A stretch of 26,750 nt of DNA from a virus. Position 1 is the first letter of the stretch. Every line of letters begins with the position of its first letter. The position numbers and the translations under genes are program-made. Under the pieces are notes generated by a model that saw only the letters and a program-made list of their open reading frames with translations, ran no database searches and had not been told where the DNA came from. Shown piece by piece: positions 7,601 through 16,516 of the stretch. The stretch covers positions 1-26,750 of the IMG/VR virus record IMGVR_UViG_3300027856_000157. One strand, given 5' to 3'.

Positions 7601-10600
7601 CTCAAAAAGCCTCAAATGGTTAAGAGCGCTTATGAGTCAATGCTCGCGGCTCACGTTATGGGTGATGCTACGTTTACCATCTTCGGCGGCTCTAAAACCT
7701 ACGAACAACAAATGATGGAGAAAATTAACAAGCAGACTCAAGCTGATGTTGACGCCGCTTATGAGAAGCAACGTGAATACCGAGCTCAAATGAAGCAGCG
7801 TAAAGACGAGTTTGTTAAATCGCTATCTAACCCGGAAACCTTACCAGAGTTTAAAGAGTTCATCCGTGTTCGCGGTAAAGACAAAATGAGCCCTGAGCAG
7901 TTGGCTGCTTATGACGAGCTTGTTGCTGAATCAATGGCAGAAGTTAAGCCTGAAGTTGTCAAAGCTGAAGCTGAAGCCGTAACCACTGAGAGAGCTCAAA
8001 CCAAGCACACTAAAACGGGTGCGGATCTGTTTGTGGTTAAAATGGTTGGCCGTGTACCTAAAGAGCAATTCAGAGAGTTAAGCGGAAAGGCTAAGCAGTT
8101 AGGCGGCTATTACTCTTCTTACTCAAAAGGTGACGCAATACCAGGATTCCAATTTAAAACGGTTGAAGCGGCTGATCAGTTTGAACAGTTGCTATCTGGC
8201 AAAGATGTGGATAAAAGCGACTTCGCAGAAGCTAAAGCTGAAGTGAAGCAGTCAAAGAATGCTGACAAGCTTCTAAATATGGCTGAAAAGATGGAAGCCA
8301 AGGCCACGGAGGAGATTAACCGACCAAGACAGGCTAACACATCAAGACGCGCTTCAATGGCCGCTAACGCCACTGAGAGAGCTGAGAAACAACTCGCTTT
8401 AGCTAAGACGGTTCGAAATATCGCGGTCAAGCTTCAGGAAGGTGAACTTAAACACCTAGGCCAAATGAGCCAGGTTACACAGCTTGAGGAGTTAATAAGC
8501 ATACAAAACAGAGCTATACCGAATGATTTGTATGAGAAAGGTTCATTTGATGGTTACACCATTAACAGGCCATTGAAAGAGGGCGTTACCGTTGAGGATT
8601 ATATTGCTAACGTTAAGTACCCATCAATAGAGGTTTACGGTTCAAATATGAAATCGTTATCAGAGAAGCTATCTGGTAAGAAGGGTTTCATGCGAATTTC
8701 AAAAGAAATACTTAAACTACCAAGCGCAAAGGCTAGGGGTGATTGGAAAGTATTAAATGACGTTCAATACAAGAAACTTTATGAGGCCGTTAAAATTGGT
8801 TTTATCAATGAGTATGATATTGGTGGTTTCGCTGTTGATAGGCATAAAACAATAGGCAGACTTGAAAAGCTAGGCATCACAACAGAGGAGCAGTTACGCG
8901 CCGCCATTCGTGAGCTTGATTCTCTTCGAGTGGCCAAGCGACAAGAGGACCCAGTTAAAAAACTAGAGCGTGATTTGGTTGGTAAGAAGATTGAAGGCTT
9001 CTTTCCTACGCCTACGCCATTAGTTGATCAGATGATTGACTATGCAGACATTAAACCAGGGCATGAGGTTTTAGAGCCTTCCGCTGGTAAAGGTAACATT
9101 GCAGATCAGATCATGGTTTCCGCGCCGGATGCCTCTCTTGATGTTGTTGAATACAACACTTCTCTTGCTTCATTGCTTGAGGTGAAAGGCTATAACGTTG
9201 TTGGTAATGACTTCCTTGAATACTCCGGCAAGCAGTATGACCGCATTGTGATGAATCCACCGTTTGAAAACTTCCAGGACATTGACCATGTAAAACATGC
9301 TTATGACCTGTTGAAGCCTGGTGGAAAACTTGTGGCTATCATGGGTGCTGGTGTGAAGAACTCGCGCAAGAAGGCGGTTGAGTTCCGTGAATGGATTGAT
9401 GATGCTGGCAGTTACATTGAAGACTTACCAGAAGGGAGCTTTAAAGGCTCAGAGCGTTCGACTGGCGTTAATACTGTAATGGTGACGATTGAGAAAAACG
9501 ACACTAACACGCTTAACTATAAGAAGGATGACAGCAAAGTTTCACCTACACCTGAAGACGGTGAACGTGTATTTCATGCGCCTGGTCATAACTTCATTGG
9601 CATGTTCCGTTCAACTGGGATACCTGAGCGCCGTGACTTTGTAACCATTGAAGGCCGAAAGTTAAAGATACCTGATGCGCCGCAACGCATTGAGCCGATC
9701 ATGAGCAAGTTGATTAAGATAACTGGCCGCCGTATTTACTTTGGAAAAATTAAAGGTAAATCTGCTGAAGGTTTCTATCGCCCCAACGTTGGCGAGATCA
9801 GAACGCGCCGCAAGAATGACGTTGAAGTATTAGCGCATGAAATGGCCCACTACCTTGATGTGTATTCAAATATCACTTTGCCTAACTTCCAAAAGCTTTA
9901 TAAAGATCCAAAGTATTCTAGTGAAGTGGCGGCGCTTAGCTATACCGATGCTGATCCGAAGATTGAAAAAATTGAAGGGTTCGCTGAGTTTGTTCGCCTA
10001 TGGCTAACGAATGCCAATGAAGCACAATTGAGAGCGCCTAAGTTTTATGATGCGTTTACCAATGAGTTAGCGCGTGATCGCAAGCTGCTTAATCCTATGC
10101 GTGATATGCAGGACCTAATGCACAAGTTCTACTTCCAGGGACCAGATAAGCTAGGCCAAGCGTTAATTGGTCAAGACGTTTCATTCAAGCAGCGTTTTAA
10201 CGAGTGGGCTTATCGCCGTGACTCGCGTATTCGTCAGCAAGTTATCGACCGTTTCCATGCAGCTAGAAAGGTTGAGCAAGAGCTAACCCGTAAAATTGGA
10301 ACCGTTGAAGAGTCAGCTTGGAAGCAATTCAGAATTGCTAATGGTGGTGCGGAAGGTATTTCTGATTACATTCTTAACTATGGCACCGTTCAATTTGACG
10401 AGAAAGGCGATCTGAAGCGTAGCGGTAAAAGCTTGCATGAAGTTATGGAGCCAGTAAAAACAATCAAGCTAAAGACTGAGCATGAAGGTGATCAGAAAAT
10501 TGATTTACTAATGCGTTATTTTGCTGGCCGCCGAGCGTTAGAGCTTCACCGCCAGAAGCGTGAAAACCTAATCCCTAAAGAAACCGCTAAGGAATGGGCT

Positions 10601-12838
10601 CGCCTTGGTAAAGATTACCCGGTGTTTGAATCTATCCAGAAAGAATACCAACAGTTTAACGATCGCATGATGGATTTTTACGAAGAGGCCGGAATGGTTA
10701 CACCTGAAGGCCGTAAAACCATGAAGTCAATGAATAAAGACTATGTGCCTTTCAACCGTATCCGTGATCAACTTGCTGGTGGTAAAGGTTCGGCTAGTGC
10801 CGGGTTCCAAAAACTTAAAGGTGGCACCGCTAACCTGAATGATATTTTAGTAAATATTCAAGACGGCATAACGGCAAACGTCCGATCAGCATTAAACAAC
10901 CGAGCCAAGCAAAGACTTTATCAATACATTTCAGGTCATAAAGACGGGGCAATTTTTGCAACCAAGATAGCGCCGGACTCTAAACCTGTTCAGGTTTACG
11001 CTGATGAAATGCAAGCTAAGATCAGTAAAGTGCTTGAGGCTAACGGAATTAAGATAGAAGGCGATCTTGATTTAGCCAGTAAAGAGCTGCTTACTTTCTG
11101 GCAACACGGTGTTGCGCCTCGCGTTAATGAGTCGGGCAATATCGTTGATTCAGTGATCATTAATGGCAAGCCTAAGTATTACGAAGTTCAAGATCCATTA
11201 CTTCAAGAAATGCTTATGTCAATGAACCCTGAAAGCTATAGCTCATTTATGAATGTGATGTTCGGTGTTAAAAACTTCTTTACCCGTACCATTACGCTAG
11301 GAATTGAGTTCACCTTGGCTAACCTGGTGCGTGATACGGTTGGCGCGACATTCCTTAGCAAGAATAACTTCAAGCCGTTTATCAGTTCGTTCCAGGGAAT
11401 GTATTCGTTTTTAGCTAAAGACAAATATTACCAGGACTTTATTCGCTCAGGCGGTGGTCACTCTAGCCGCCTTGAAGGTGCTACTCGTGACAGCCAGGCA
11501 AGACGAAGAGTCAAGCTTGATGAATTTGGCGTTATGACTGGGCCAGAAAGGTTGCTAAGCAGTATTGATAATTTAGCTAGTGCTTTTGAATATGGCACTC
11601 GCATTGGTGAATACAGACTTGCCAAGAAAAACATGAAGTCTGATATGGACGCTGGTTTTGATGCGAGAGAGATCTCCACTGACTTTAGTGTTCTTGGTGC
11701 TAACAGGTTCCTGACTGGCTTCATTCGCACAGTTCCGTTCCTAAACGCGATGGTTCAATCACTGGATCGTGTATTTAGAGAAGCGGCAGTAAGCAAGCGT
11801 TATGACGGGAACCCTACGGCTATGGCTATGAAGGCGTTTCTTGGTATTACGGTGCCGACTCTGATCCTTTATTTGGTGAATAAAGATGACGAAGATTACA
11901 AAGCAATACCGGATTACGAAAAAAGAACTAACTGGCATATTAAAATCGGTGACGGTCAGTTCGTTAAAATTCCTCGTCCTTATGATGTTGGTTTTGTTTA
12001 TGCAACGATGTTTGAGTTATTTGCAAAGTATGTAGAGGATGACAAGGGCAAAGAGTTTGCTGATGGGATGTTGTGGACCATGACGCAGATGTACGGAATT
12101 GATGGCACTCCGGCCATGATGACAGGATGGTGGGACCTGGTTAGAAATGAGAAGTGGACAGGTGCACCAGTTGTTCCGCAATCACTTTCTGATGTTGAGG
12201 CTCCTGAACAGTACACCTCAAACACAAGTGAAACCTTTGTTCGTATGGGCGAAGCTTTAGGCATAAGCCCTATCAAGGCTGAGCACATGTTTAAGGCGTA
12301 CACTGGCTATCTTGGTGGGTACTTAATGGCTGGCACTGATCACCTTCTTTGGGATGAATCCAAGTTTGGAGAGAAGCCAGATCGTAAGTTGTCGGAAAAT
12401 GTATTTTTACGCCGCTTCCTTACTCCTGATGTTCGCCCGGCAACAGCAAACATGGAGAAGTTTTTCAACCTTAAAGAGCAGTCTGATAAAATAGTTTCAA
12501 CCTTCAAGCAAACCGTTGACGTTCGCAGACAAATAAAAGGTCAGAGCGGTACTGGTAAGTTTAAGGATGACAAGTTTTACGGGTTGTCAGGCAAAGAGAA
12601 AGAAGTTCTATTTGGCCTGAATGATTCTATGAATCAGTTAATTAAGCTAATGTATGGTAAGGAAGGGATTAAAACCGCTGAGCTGAAAATTAAATATGAT
12701 AAAAATTTGTCTGGCGCTGAAAAGCGTGAACAAATGGATAAGCTATGGCTTGCCCGTAATAATGCGTTTAATAAATACTATCAACAAGCTAATCAGGCTC
12801 TACAAAAAGCCAGACGAGAAGCTAAACAGGAGAAATAA
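4631..12838 (+). CDS. Giant polyvalent ejection protein: ParB-like, adenine methylase, HExxH protease and LPD38-type domains
   Basis: The gene starts at GTG with AGGAGAG five bases upstream and encodes 2735 residues at the P22 gp16 position. Visible parts: an N-terminal virion-type head (1-45); a Gly/Ala-rich, partly hydrophobic section ending near 382; a ParB-like domain (about 500-690) with GRHR at 547-550; charged helical linkers; a polyvalent-protein helper domain near 1125-1195; a Rossmann methyltransferase (about 1457-1625) with FFPTPTP at 1457, EPSAGKGN at 1482 and the catalytic NPPF at 1542-1545; a zincin-like motif HEMAH at 1736-1740 with EGFAEF ending just after E1786; a long helical region; and an LPD38-like region (about 2195-2600) with one apolar helix (2403-2419). 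Such polyvalent proteins are known to be packaged and ejected to counter host defence. Packaging here is inferred from family and position. Confidence 0.85.
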   Translation: MSEFIQSFREQNPQYNDMADDQLVTALHGKYYSDIPIEQFNQKIGFQVAPIDPAVSDPVAEQEPGLIAQPRPQDPVSPMTGYGASSDIPQQQPVDGFTGAAMKAPEEQSMLELVSGKLKNWGAGAGERAGDVGGALLQTIETVGSGLEQKFPMGGLVWEDGDIIPSVLGPEEWAKREAKPILTKGADVLKGIDLGYQEKVGWEDVKKSFSEGGPLSGSAYADVLEYGLEQGVKSVPDMVAAITALPAYIFARSGEIGEQRAQNKGKESAELEDVLEAAPFAVAASLLERIGAKGITQAGKEEIGKEILKAGIKESTKRVAAAGGKAMTKEAATEAIQEGMIEYVGERYGTDVAMDWKEALDQAAAGAVAGGVFGGTGGGVMATANEINYSPEKVIAKQLEKDIEATEVVGTEQAAIEALSPEQAQIQKEQKPQQKQELKAKEGEAKPDPVKPVAKQEFEIDKAQTTEQDPVALELPEEKPVKQQIVGKEVVEAPIEEIAISEDVPQFKEGANVKGVVEPLGGKFERTGVAPVQIWVREDGRKEVISGRHRLDLAERSGEKTIPAQYHYESEGFGADQAAVLDAMLNIREGQGKVKDYVDFIKATKPRKQEAESQGILARQTGKRAFTIATEGSDALITSHRNDQLTDEAATRIAEAAPRNEKLQAVGIKAIQEGKTIAVAENMVKAVKTMTDETAQQSGDLFGFDDSAMVEAENLAKSAVKKQNEIQKTLSAVQGAAKRPELAAKEGVDVKNPEAIKARIAELKEQKRDWQNWHTNPKLTQELKAQPEKAVTDEKPAITEEAKAPAPEPAAQPSPKEKDNFTNWNAKDSEGGPAEQSFTRGEYAKAVKSDKDKTFFDGGEIEGISQAKQQAKIKGVWHDFGSIVKADKPEPIKKPTKPMSEVVESVSKKKGKGLTDADKVPAPKADYATEPAQAYRSFMESVANQTATVAEIKADAESLVKNKDAIIAKMSDRKFTKAMLQQITHSPRSDLKKPQMVKSAYESMLAAHVMGDATFTIFGGSKTYEQQMMEKINKQTQADVDAAYEKQREYRAQMKQRKDEFVKSLSNPETLPEFKEFIRVRGKDKMSPEQLAAYDELVAESMAEVKPEVVKAEAEAVTTERAQTKHTKTGADLFVVKMVGRVPKEQFRELSGKAKQLGGYYSSYSKGDAIPGFQFKTVEAADQFEQLLSGKDVDKSDFAEAKAEVKQSKNADKLLNMAEKMEAKATEEINRPRQANTSRRASMAANATERAEKQLALAKTVRNIAVKLQEGELKHLGQMSQVTQLEELISIQNRAIPNDLYEKGSFDGYTINRPLKEGVTVEDYIANVKYPSIEVYGSNMKSLSEKLSGKKGFMRISKEILKLPSAKARGDWKVLNDVQYKKLYEAVKIGFINEYDIGGFAVDRHKTIGRLEKLGITTEEQLRAAIRELDSLRVAKRQEDPVKKLERDLVGKKIEGFFPTPTPLVDQMIDYADIKPGHEVLEPSAGKGNIADQIMVSAPDASLDVVEYNTSLASLLEVKGYNVVGNDFLEYSGKQYDRIVMNPPFENFQDIDHVKHAYDLLKPGGKLVAIMGAGVKNSRKKAVEFREWIDDAGSYIEDLPEGSFKGSERSTGVNTVMVTIEKNDTNTLNYKKDDSKVSPTPEDGERVFHAPGHNFIGMFRSTGIPERRDFVTIEGRKLKIPDAPQRIEPIMSKLIKITGRRIYFGKIKGKSAEGFYRPNVGEIRTRRKNDVEVLAHEMAHYLDVYSNITLPNFQKLYKDPKYSSEVAALSYTDADPKIEKIEGFAEFVRLWLTNANEAQLRAPKFYDAFTNELARDRKLLNPMRDMQDLMHKFYFQGPDKLGQALIGQDVSFKQRFNEWAYRRDSRIRQQVIDRFHAARKVEQELTRKIGTVEESAWKQFRIANGGAEGISDYILNYGTVQFDEKGDLKRSGKSLHEVMEPVKTIKLKTEHEGDQKIDLLMRYFAGRRALELHRQKRENLIPKETAKEWARLGKDYPVFESIQKEYQQFNDRMMDFYEEAGMVTPEGRKTMKSMNKDYVPFNRIRDQLAGGKGSASAGFQKLKGGTANLNDILVNIQDGITANVRSALNNRAKQRLYQYISGHKDGAIFATKIAPDSKPVQVYADEMQAKISKVLEANGIKIEGDLDLASKELLTFWQHGVAPRVNESGNIVDSVIINGKPKYYEVQDPLLQEMLMSMNPESYSSFMNVMFGVKNFFTRTITLGIEFTLANLVRDTVGATFLSKNNFKPFISSFQGMYSFLAKDKYYQDFIRSGGGHSSRLEGATRDSQARRRVKLDEFGVMTGPERLLSSIDNLASAFEYGTRIGEYRLAKKNMKSDMDAGFDAREISTDFSVLGANRFLTGFIRTVPFLNAMVQSLDRVFREAAVSKRYDGNPTAMAMKAFLGITVPTLILYLVNKDDEDYKAIPDYEKRTNWHIKIGDGQFVKIPRPYDVGFVYATMFELFAKYVEDDKGKEFADGMLWTMTQMYGIDGTPAMMTGWWDLVRNEKWTGAPVVPQSLSDVEAPEQYTSNTSETFVRMGEALGISPIKAEHMFKAYTGYLGGYLMAGTDHLLWDESKFGEKPDRKLSENVFLRRFLTPDVRPATANMEKFFNLKEQSDKIVSTFKQTVDVRRQIKGQSGTGKFKDDKFYGLSGKEKEVLFGLNDSMNQLIKLMYGKEGIKTAELKIKYDKNLSGAEKREQMDKLWLARNNAFNKYYQQANQALQKARREAKQEK

Positions 12839-12839
12839 C

Positions 12840-15368
12840 ATGGCAGTCGCAATGATTGGTCCGAAGTTTTACGCTTGGGACAGAAATGGCAAGCCTCTAG
12901 CCTTTGGTAAGCTTTATACCTACCAGGCTAGAACAAACGTTCCGAAACCAACCTACCAATCTGAAGACCAGATTATTGAAAATACCAATCCGGTCATTCT
13001 AAACGGTGAGGGTTACGCCAATGTGTATTTGAGCGGCGCTTACAAAATGGTACTCAAAGACGATAAAGATAATGAAATATGGTCCTCTGATCCCGTAACT
13101 TCAGCAAGCAATGAGGAGTGGGTTAATTGCGTAAGCGCATCATATTTAGGAGTTGATACGTTTTCAATTGCAGGTAATTTTGTTGATAAATACGACAAGG
13201 GGAGAGCTGTTAGGTTATCAAATTCAGTTAGTTATTTTTATTCAACAATAAAAACGGCCTCTTACGCAGGTGGGGAGACTGTAGTTGTTGTTTCAGATCC
13301 TATAGTTCCCGTTGATCTTGCTTCGTCTTGCGTTTCAATAGTCGGTTTAAAAAGTACAAATAATGATGATAGATATTCAGTTTATTTTGATACAGTCAAT
13401 GACATGGTTAGTAATACAATTGGCGTTAACTTTAAAGATGGAATGAAAATAAAGGCTAATGGGTTTAACCAGTCGTTTGATTGTAAAGAGATTAAATATG
13501 ACGTTGTCGTTTCGACAAAATACACCGTAGACGCTGAAGGTATATTGTATTTCCGTCTTGATAATGGGTTGTATGCTGAACTCTCAGATAGAAGTTACGC
13601 ATCTACAAATCAAGCCGGAATTTTTGGCGATGAAACTGAATACCAAACAACGCACACATATAAAAACACCACGTACCAAGTAACAAAATTCACTAAAGAA
13701 AAATCGGTATCTTCCTCTTTAGAGGTGTTGATAAACAATGTAACTACTACTGAAATAGACGATGGTAATTATTATTTGGGAAATTTAGTTCGAATTAATA
13801 ACTCGCATAAGAGAATAAATTCAAACTCAAAATACACTAACAACCTAATTCACAATGCGATAGTTGTTGCTGATGGGGTTAGCGATGTTAAATTCTGTTC
13901 GGTTGGATTTACTGGGGAAATTATAGATCCACCAGTGCCACTGCCAATCACTTCTAATCCAGGCTTACAGCTTGACCCTGGTTACGTATGGTTTCAAGAC
14001 TATGCGCTTTTAGGGTACGGTGAAGCTGCAGTACAAGCAGAGGCAAACACATCTGAAAACATTGGTAGCATTGAGTTTAGCAACTGTCGTTTAATTGGTC
14101 GCGCCAACGGGTACGCAATGGATCAATCAACGGTCAACCGATTAAGAAACGTGTTCCAGTATAATGAGGTTACAAATATATGGTATCACGGTGTTGGAAC
14201 AAGAACGTGTGAGAGCTCGCTTGTTGAAAATAACGTGTTTACAAAAACACAAGTCGGGCTTGCTTATGACTCATCAACAGGATCGAAAAATTCACAGTTC
14301 CTAAATAATGTAGGCAAAGAGCTATCTGGCTTCTTTAAAGCTGAAAGCCTTGCAGGGTTTGCAAACGAGACGTTCACAGCAACGGGCAACAACATGTCAT
14401 CAGCATCTGCTGGTAATCAGCTCAGTCAATACATTTGCCGATTAACAGGAACTTACTATAATGTTTATAACAATGATTTCAACTGGTTTGATGACAAGTC
14501 AAATGTAAGCGCAGGCCTAGTGTCTTTATCTGCTGGTCAAAATAACTTTAAAAACAACAGGATCCTAATCAGCGCAAGCGTGGCACCTGTCGCGGTTTTC
14601 ACTGCATTACCGTATCACGAGGAGGGATTTACATTTTTTAATGTTGATGTGGACGACAATACGATTGAATCTAACGTGATACTACCTGTTATTCTAAACA
14701 TAAGAAATACTGGTGCAGTCTCCACATCAGACCACATGAAATTTACTGATAATAAGATTCATGGAAGCTTTCTCGTTGGAGTTACCTCTGAGCTGACATA
14801 CCCGTTAACCATTGGTGTTTTATCTGTAACTAACAATAAAACAACGGGCGGCGACTTCTTGAAAATACTAAGTGGTGCATTAACAACCACAGACATTGAG
14901 GTTAACAACAACAATCACAAATTTGATAGATCTGGAACCCTTGTAAATTTACAGCATGGTGAAATATCAAATGACGCGAGCGTAATCGGAAATGTAGCAG
15001 GGCATAAATTTGGCTTTTCTGGGTCTGATGTTGACCCTACATCGTTTGTTGAATGTCGGGTTGCGAATTTTGGTACTGATTTATTATTACAAAAGAACGT
15101 GATCGAGGTATCCAACACTCTTGCCATAATTACAAATGAACTGCCTCTTAGGGTTTCAATCACTAATAACGACTGGACATTAACAGGAACAAGCTCAAAT
15201 TCAAACAAGCTTTACTACCCCTCAGTTACTCAATATTTATCGGCTGGGAACACGCTACTTAACAGATCTGGAACCCCTGTTGTAGAAACCGTGGGAACAT
15301 TTAACTCAGAAAGAAAGGCTTTTGTTCCTGAATTTACGGGGTCAACGTATACAATAACCCAGATTTAA
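12840..15368 (+). CDS. Tailspike with P22-type head-binding N-terminus and beta-helix body
   Basis: I chose the ATG at 12840 because AGGAG lies eight bases upstream, just before the stop of the giant gene. Earlier in-frame starts would overlap that gene by over 140 bases. The protein has 842 residues. The first 100 (AWDRNGKPLAFGKLYTYQA, then PVILNGEGYANVYLSGAYKMVLKD) resemble the head-binding domain that plugs tailspikes of P22-like phages onto the tail. The rest is a long run of short Asn-rich strand-turn units (SNCRLIG, VENNVFTKTQ, LNNVGKELSG, VDDNTIESNV) typical of right-handed parallel beta-helix spikes that bind and often cleave surface polysaccharide. No catalytic residues can be assigned by eye. 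Its place as last gene of the virion operon matches P22 gene 9, and a terminator follows. It determines host surface recognition. Confidence 0.75.
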   Translation: MAVAMIGPKFYAWDRNGKPLAFGKLYTYQARTNVPKPTYQSEDQIIENTNPVILNGEGYANVYLSGAYKMVLKDDKDNEIWSSDPVTSASNEEWVNCVSASYLGVDTFSIAGNFVDKYDKGRAVRLSNSVSYFYSTIKTASYAGGETVVVVSDPIVPVDLASSCVSIVGLKSTNNDDRYSVYFDTVNDMVSNTIGVNFKDGMKIKANGFNQSFDCKEIKYDVVVSTKYTVDAEGILYFRLDNGLYAELSDRSYASTNQAGIFGDETEYQTTHTYKNTTYQVTKFTKEKSVSSSLEVLINNVTTTEIDDGNYYLGNLVRINNSHKRINSNSKYTNNLIHNAIVVADGVSDVKFCSVGFTGEIIDPPVPLPITSNPGLQLDPGYVWFQDYALLGYGEAAVQAEANTSENIGSIEFSNCRLIGRANGYAMDQSTVNRLRNVFQYNEVTNIWYHGVGTRTCESSLVENNVFTKTQVGLAYDSSTGSKNSQFLNNVGKELSGFFKAESLAGFANETFTATGNNMSSASAGNQLSQYICRLTGTYYNVYNNDFNWFDDKSNVSAGLVSLSAGQNNFKNNRILISASVAPVAVFTALPYHEEGFTFFNVDVDDNTIESNVILPVILNIRNTGAVSTSDHMKFTDNKIHGSFLVGVTSELTYPLTIGVLSVTNNKTTGGDFLKILSGALTTTDIEVNNNNHKFDRSGTLVNLQHGEISNDASVIGNVAGHKFGFSGSDVDPTSFVECRVANFGTDLLLQKNVIEVSNTLAIITNELPLRVSITNNDWTLTGTSSNSNKLYYPSVTQYLSAGNTLLNRSGTPVVETVGTFNSERKAFVPEFTGSTYTITQI

Positions 15369-15383
15369 AAAGAATTAACATTT

Positions 15384-15410
15384 AAAGGCAGAAATGATCT
15401 GCCTTTTTTT
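15384..15410 (+). terminator. Terminator between convergent operons
   Basis: AAAGGCAGA (15384-15392) and TCTGCCTTT (15398-15406) form a perfect 9-bp stem with a 5-base loop, followed by an unbroken T tract to 15410. It ends the virion operon after the tailspike. Read from the other strand it also has T-rich sequence after the stem, so it may end the minus-strand replication operon after ninG as well. Confidence 0.85.
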
Positions 15411-15416
15411 ACTCTA

Positions 15417-16079
15417 TTATTCATTGAGTTGCTTTTCAAGCTCTCGGATTTTTGAATTTAATTGCGTTCTAAATTCCTCTAGATCTCCCCAAGCCCACTT
15501 AACTGGTTCGGAATGAGTCTCGCAATAGTCAATTATTGCCTGTCCTTCTTCTTCACCAAACCTATCAATCAAACCTTGCTTGTACCCCCTTGTTGTTTTA
15601 GTGCCGGATATATCACCGGATAAATTCATATTGCATCGGTGGTTATGTTGAAGGAATGTATTTTTTCTGTCATAGCGCAAACCAGACTGAGCGCCGCGAG
15701 TTTTAAAGTGACCGCAACACCACTGATCACCACCAATAGGGCGGCCACAGCTAATACATTCAGGCTCTAAACCTCTTTCTTTAAACCACAATTTTTCCTC
15801 AAGAACGCGCATCTTGTTAAATGCCTTCTGAGTTAAACCGTGTTGCCACTTCAGATCACGCCTTTTTGCTTCCTTGCTGGCTGCTCGTGATGCTTTATCA
15901 TCTTTCGCTTGCGCTTGCTTAACTATCTTCTTCGACTTACTTACAAGCTTGCTGGTTTGCTTTGTGGCGTAATCGTATCGGCAATTTTTATCACAGAAAA
16001 AACCGATAGGCGCAACTATTCCTTTGTCGGCTTCCTTATATTTTTTACAATAGGTACATCTTCTTTTTGCATTTGCCAC
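15417..16079 (-). CDS. ninG: NinG (Rap) recombination protein
   Basis: A 220-residue protein of the lambda NinG/Rap family, a structure-specific Holliday-junction and D-loop endonuclease that aids recombination. The N-terminus has a zinc-type cluster (C8-x2-C11, C29-x3-C33). A Lys-rich helical region follows (45-75). The family core contains CISCGRP (C108, C111), WCCGHF (C121, C122, H124) and LQHNHRCNMNLSG, an HNH-like region with H145, H147, C149 and N150. Its start is GTG, overlapping the TAG stop of the DUF1367 gene (TAGTG), so it is probably translated by coupling; no good independent ribosome site is visible. It is the last gene of the minus operon, matching the nin region of lambdoid phages, and it complements the Erf/exonuclease system encoded by the opposite operon. 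Confidence 0.9.
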   Translation of the reverse strand: MANAKRRCTYCKKYKEADKGIVAPIGFFCDKNCRYDYATKQTSKLVSKSKKIVKQAQAKDDKASRAASKEAKRRDLKWQHGLTQKAFNKMRVLEEKLWFKERGLEPECISCGRPIGGDQWCCGHFKTRGAQSGLRYDRKNTFLQHNHRCNMNLSGDISGTKTTRGYKQGLIDRFGEEEGQAIIDYCETHSEPVKWAWGDLEEFRTQLNSKIRELEKQLNE

Positions 16080-16516
16080 TAGAAAAAGCTCATTAGTTGG
16101 TTGTAGGTATTATCATCGGCAGTTTTGAAAACATGCTTCATTGCCGATCTGATAAGCGCGTTATAGCAATCTTCAAATTCTTCCTGGCTCATTGACGAGA
16201 ACGAAAGCGATTTTGCTTCAACCCTAACGTCACCGTGAATACTAACGTGCTGATCATAGAACCCGGCCAACACAGTTAAGTGATTGCGGAAAACGTCAAA
16301 CTGCTTAGTTTCGCTTTGAAATTCGTTGTCACCTTTCCAGTAGTTAAAGCAAAAATTGAAGAATGCGAAAACTTTACGGTGAAACTTTGGGTTTCTGGTT
16401 AGCTTGATCTCAATGGTGTACTGCTCGCCCGTCTTGAATTTATTAAGCTTTTCCAGTTCCATATCTGAAGCCGGGCAAAGAACGCCGCCCGGTTGCTTTA
16501 TCATTTCAACTTTCAT
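16079..16516 (-). CDS. DUF1367 family protein
   Basis: I set the start at the ATG at 16516 rather than the GTG at 16525, because AGG lies eight bases before the ATG but abuts the GTG. The protein has 145 residues. The N-terminal pattern IKQPGGVLCPASD, then KTGEQYTIEIKLTRNPKFHRKVFAFFNFCFNYW, is the hallmark of DUF1367, found in many lambdoid phages beside nin-region genes. The biochemical function is unknown to me. The 5' end overlaps the upstream small gene by 11 bases and the 3' end overlaps the ninG start, so the three form a tightly packed unit. Its association with NinG suggests a role in recombination or late replication, which is inference from neighbourhood. Confidence 0.8.
   Translation of the reverse strand: MKVEMIKQPGGVLCPASDMELEKLNKFKTGEQYTIEIKLTRNPKFHRKVFAFFNFCFNYWKGDNEFQSETKQFDVFRNHLTVLAGFYDQHVSIHGDVRVEAKSLSFSSMSQEEFEDCYNALIRSAMKHVFKTADDNTYNQLMSFF

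Noticed and set aside
7621-7628. A second exact boxA word (minus strand) in the giant gene
   Set aside because: It is antisense inside a virion gene, so it is probably chance. It lowers confidence in the boxA at 19150-19157.
12696-12839. An upstream in-frame start for the tailspike giving 890 residues
   Set aside because: It would overlap the giant gene by over 140 bases. The ATG at 12840 has a strong AGGAG site and starts the family-typical N-terminus.
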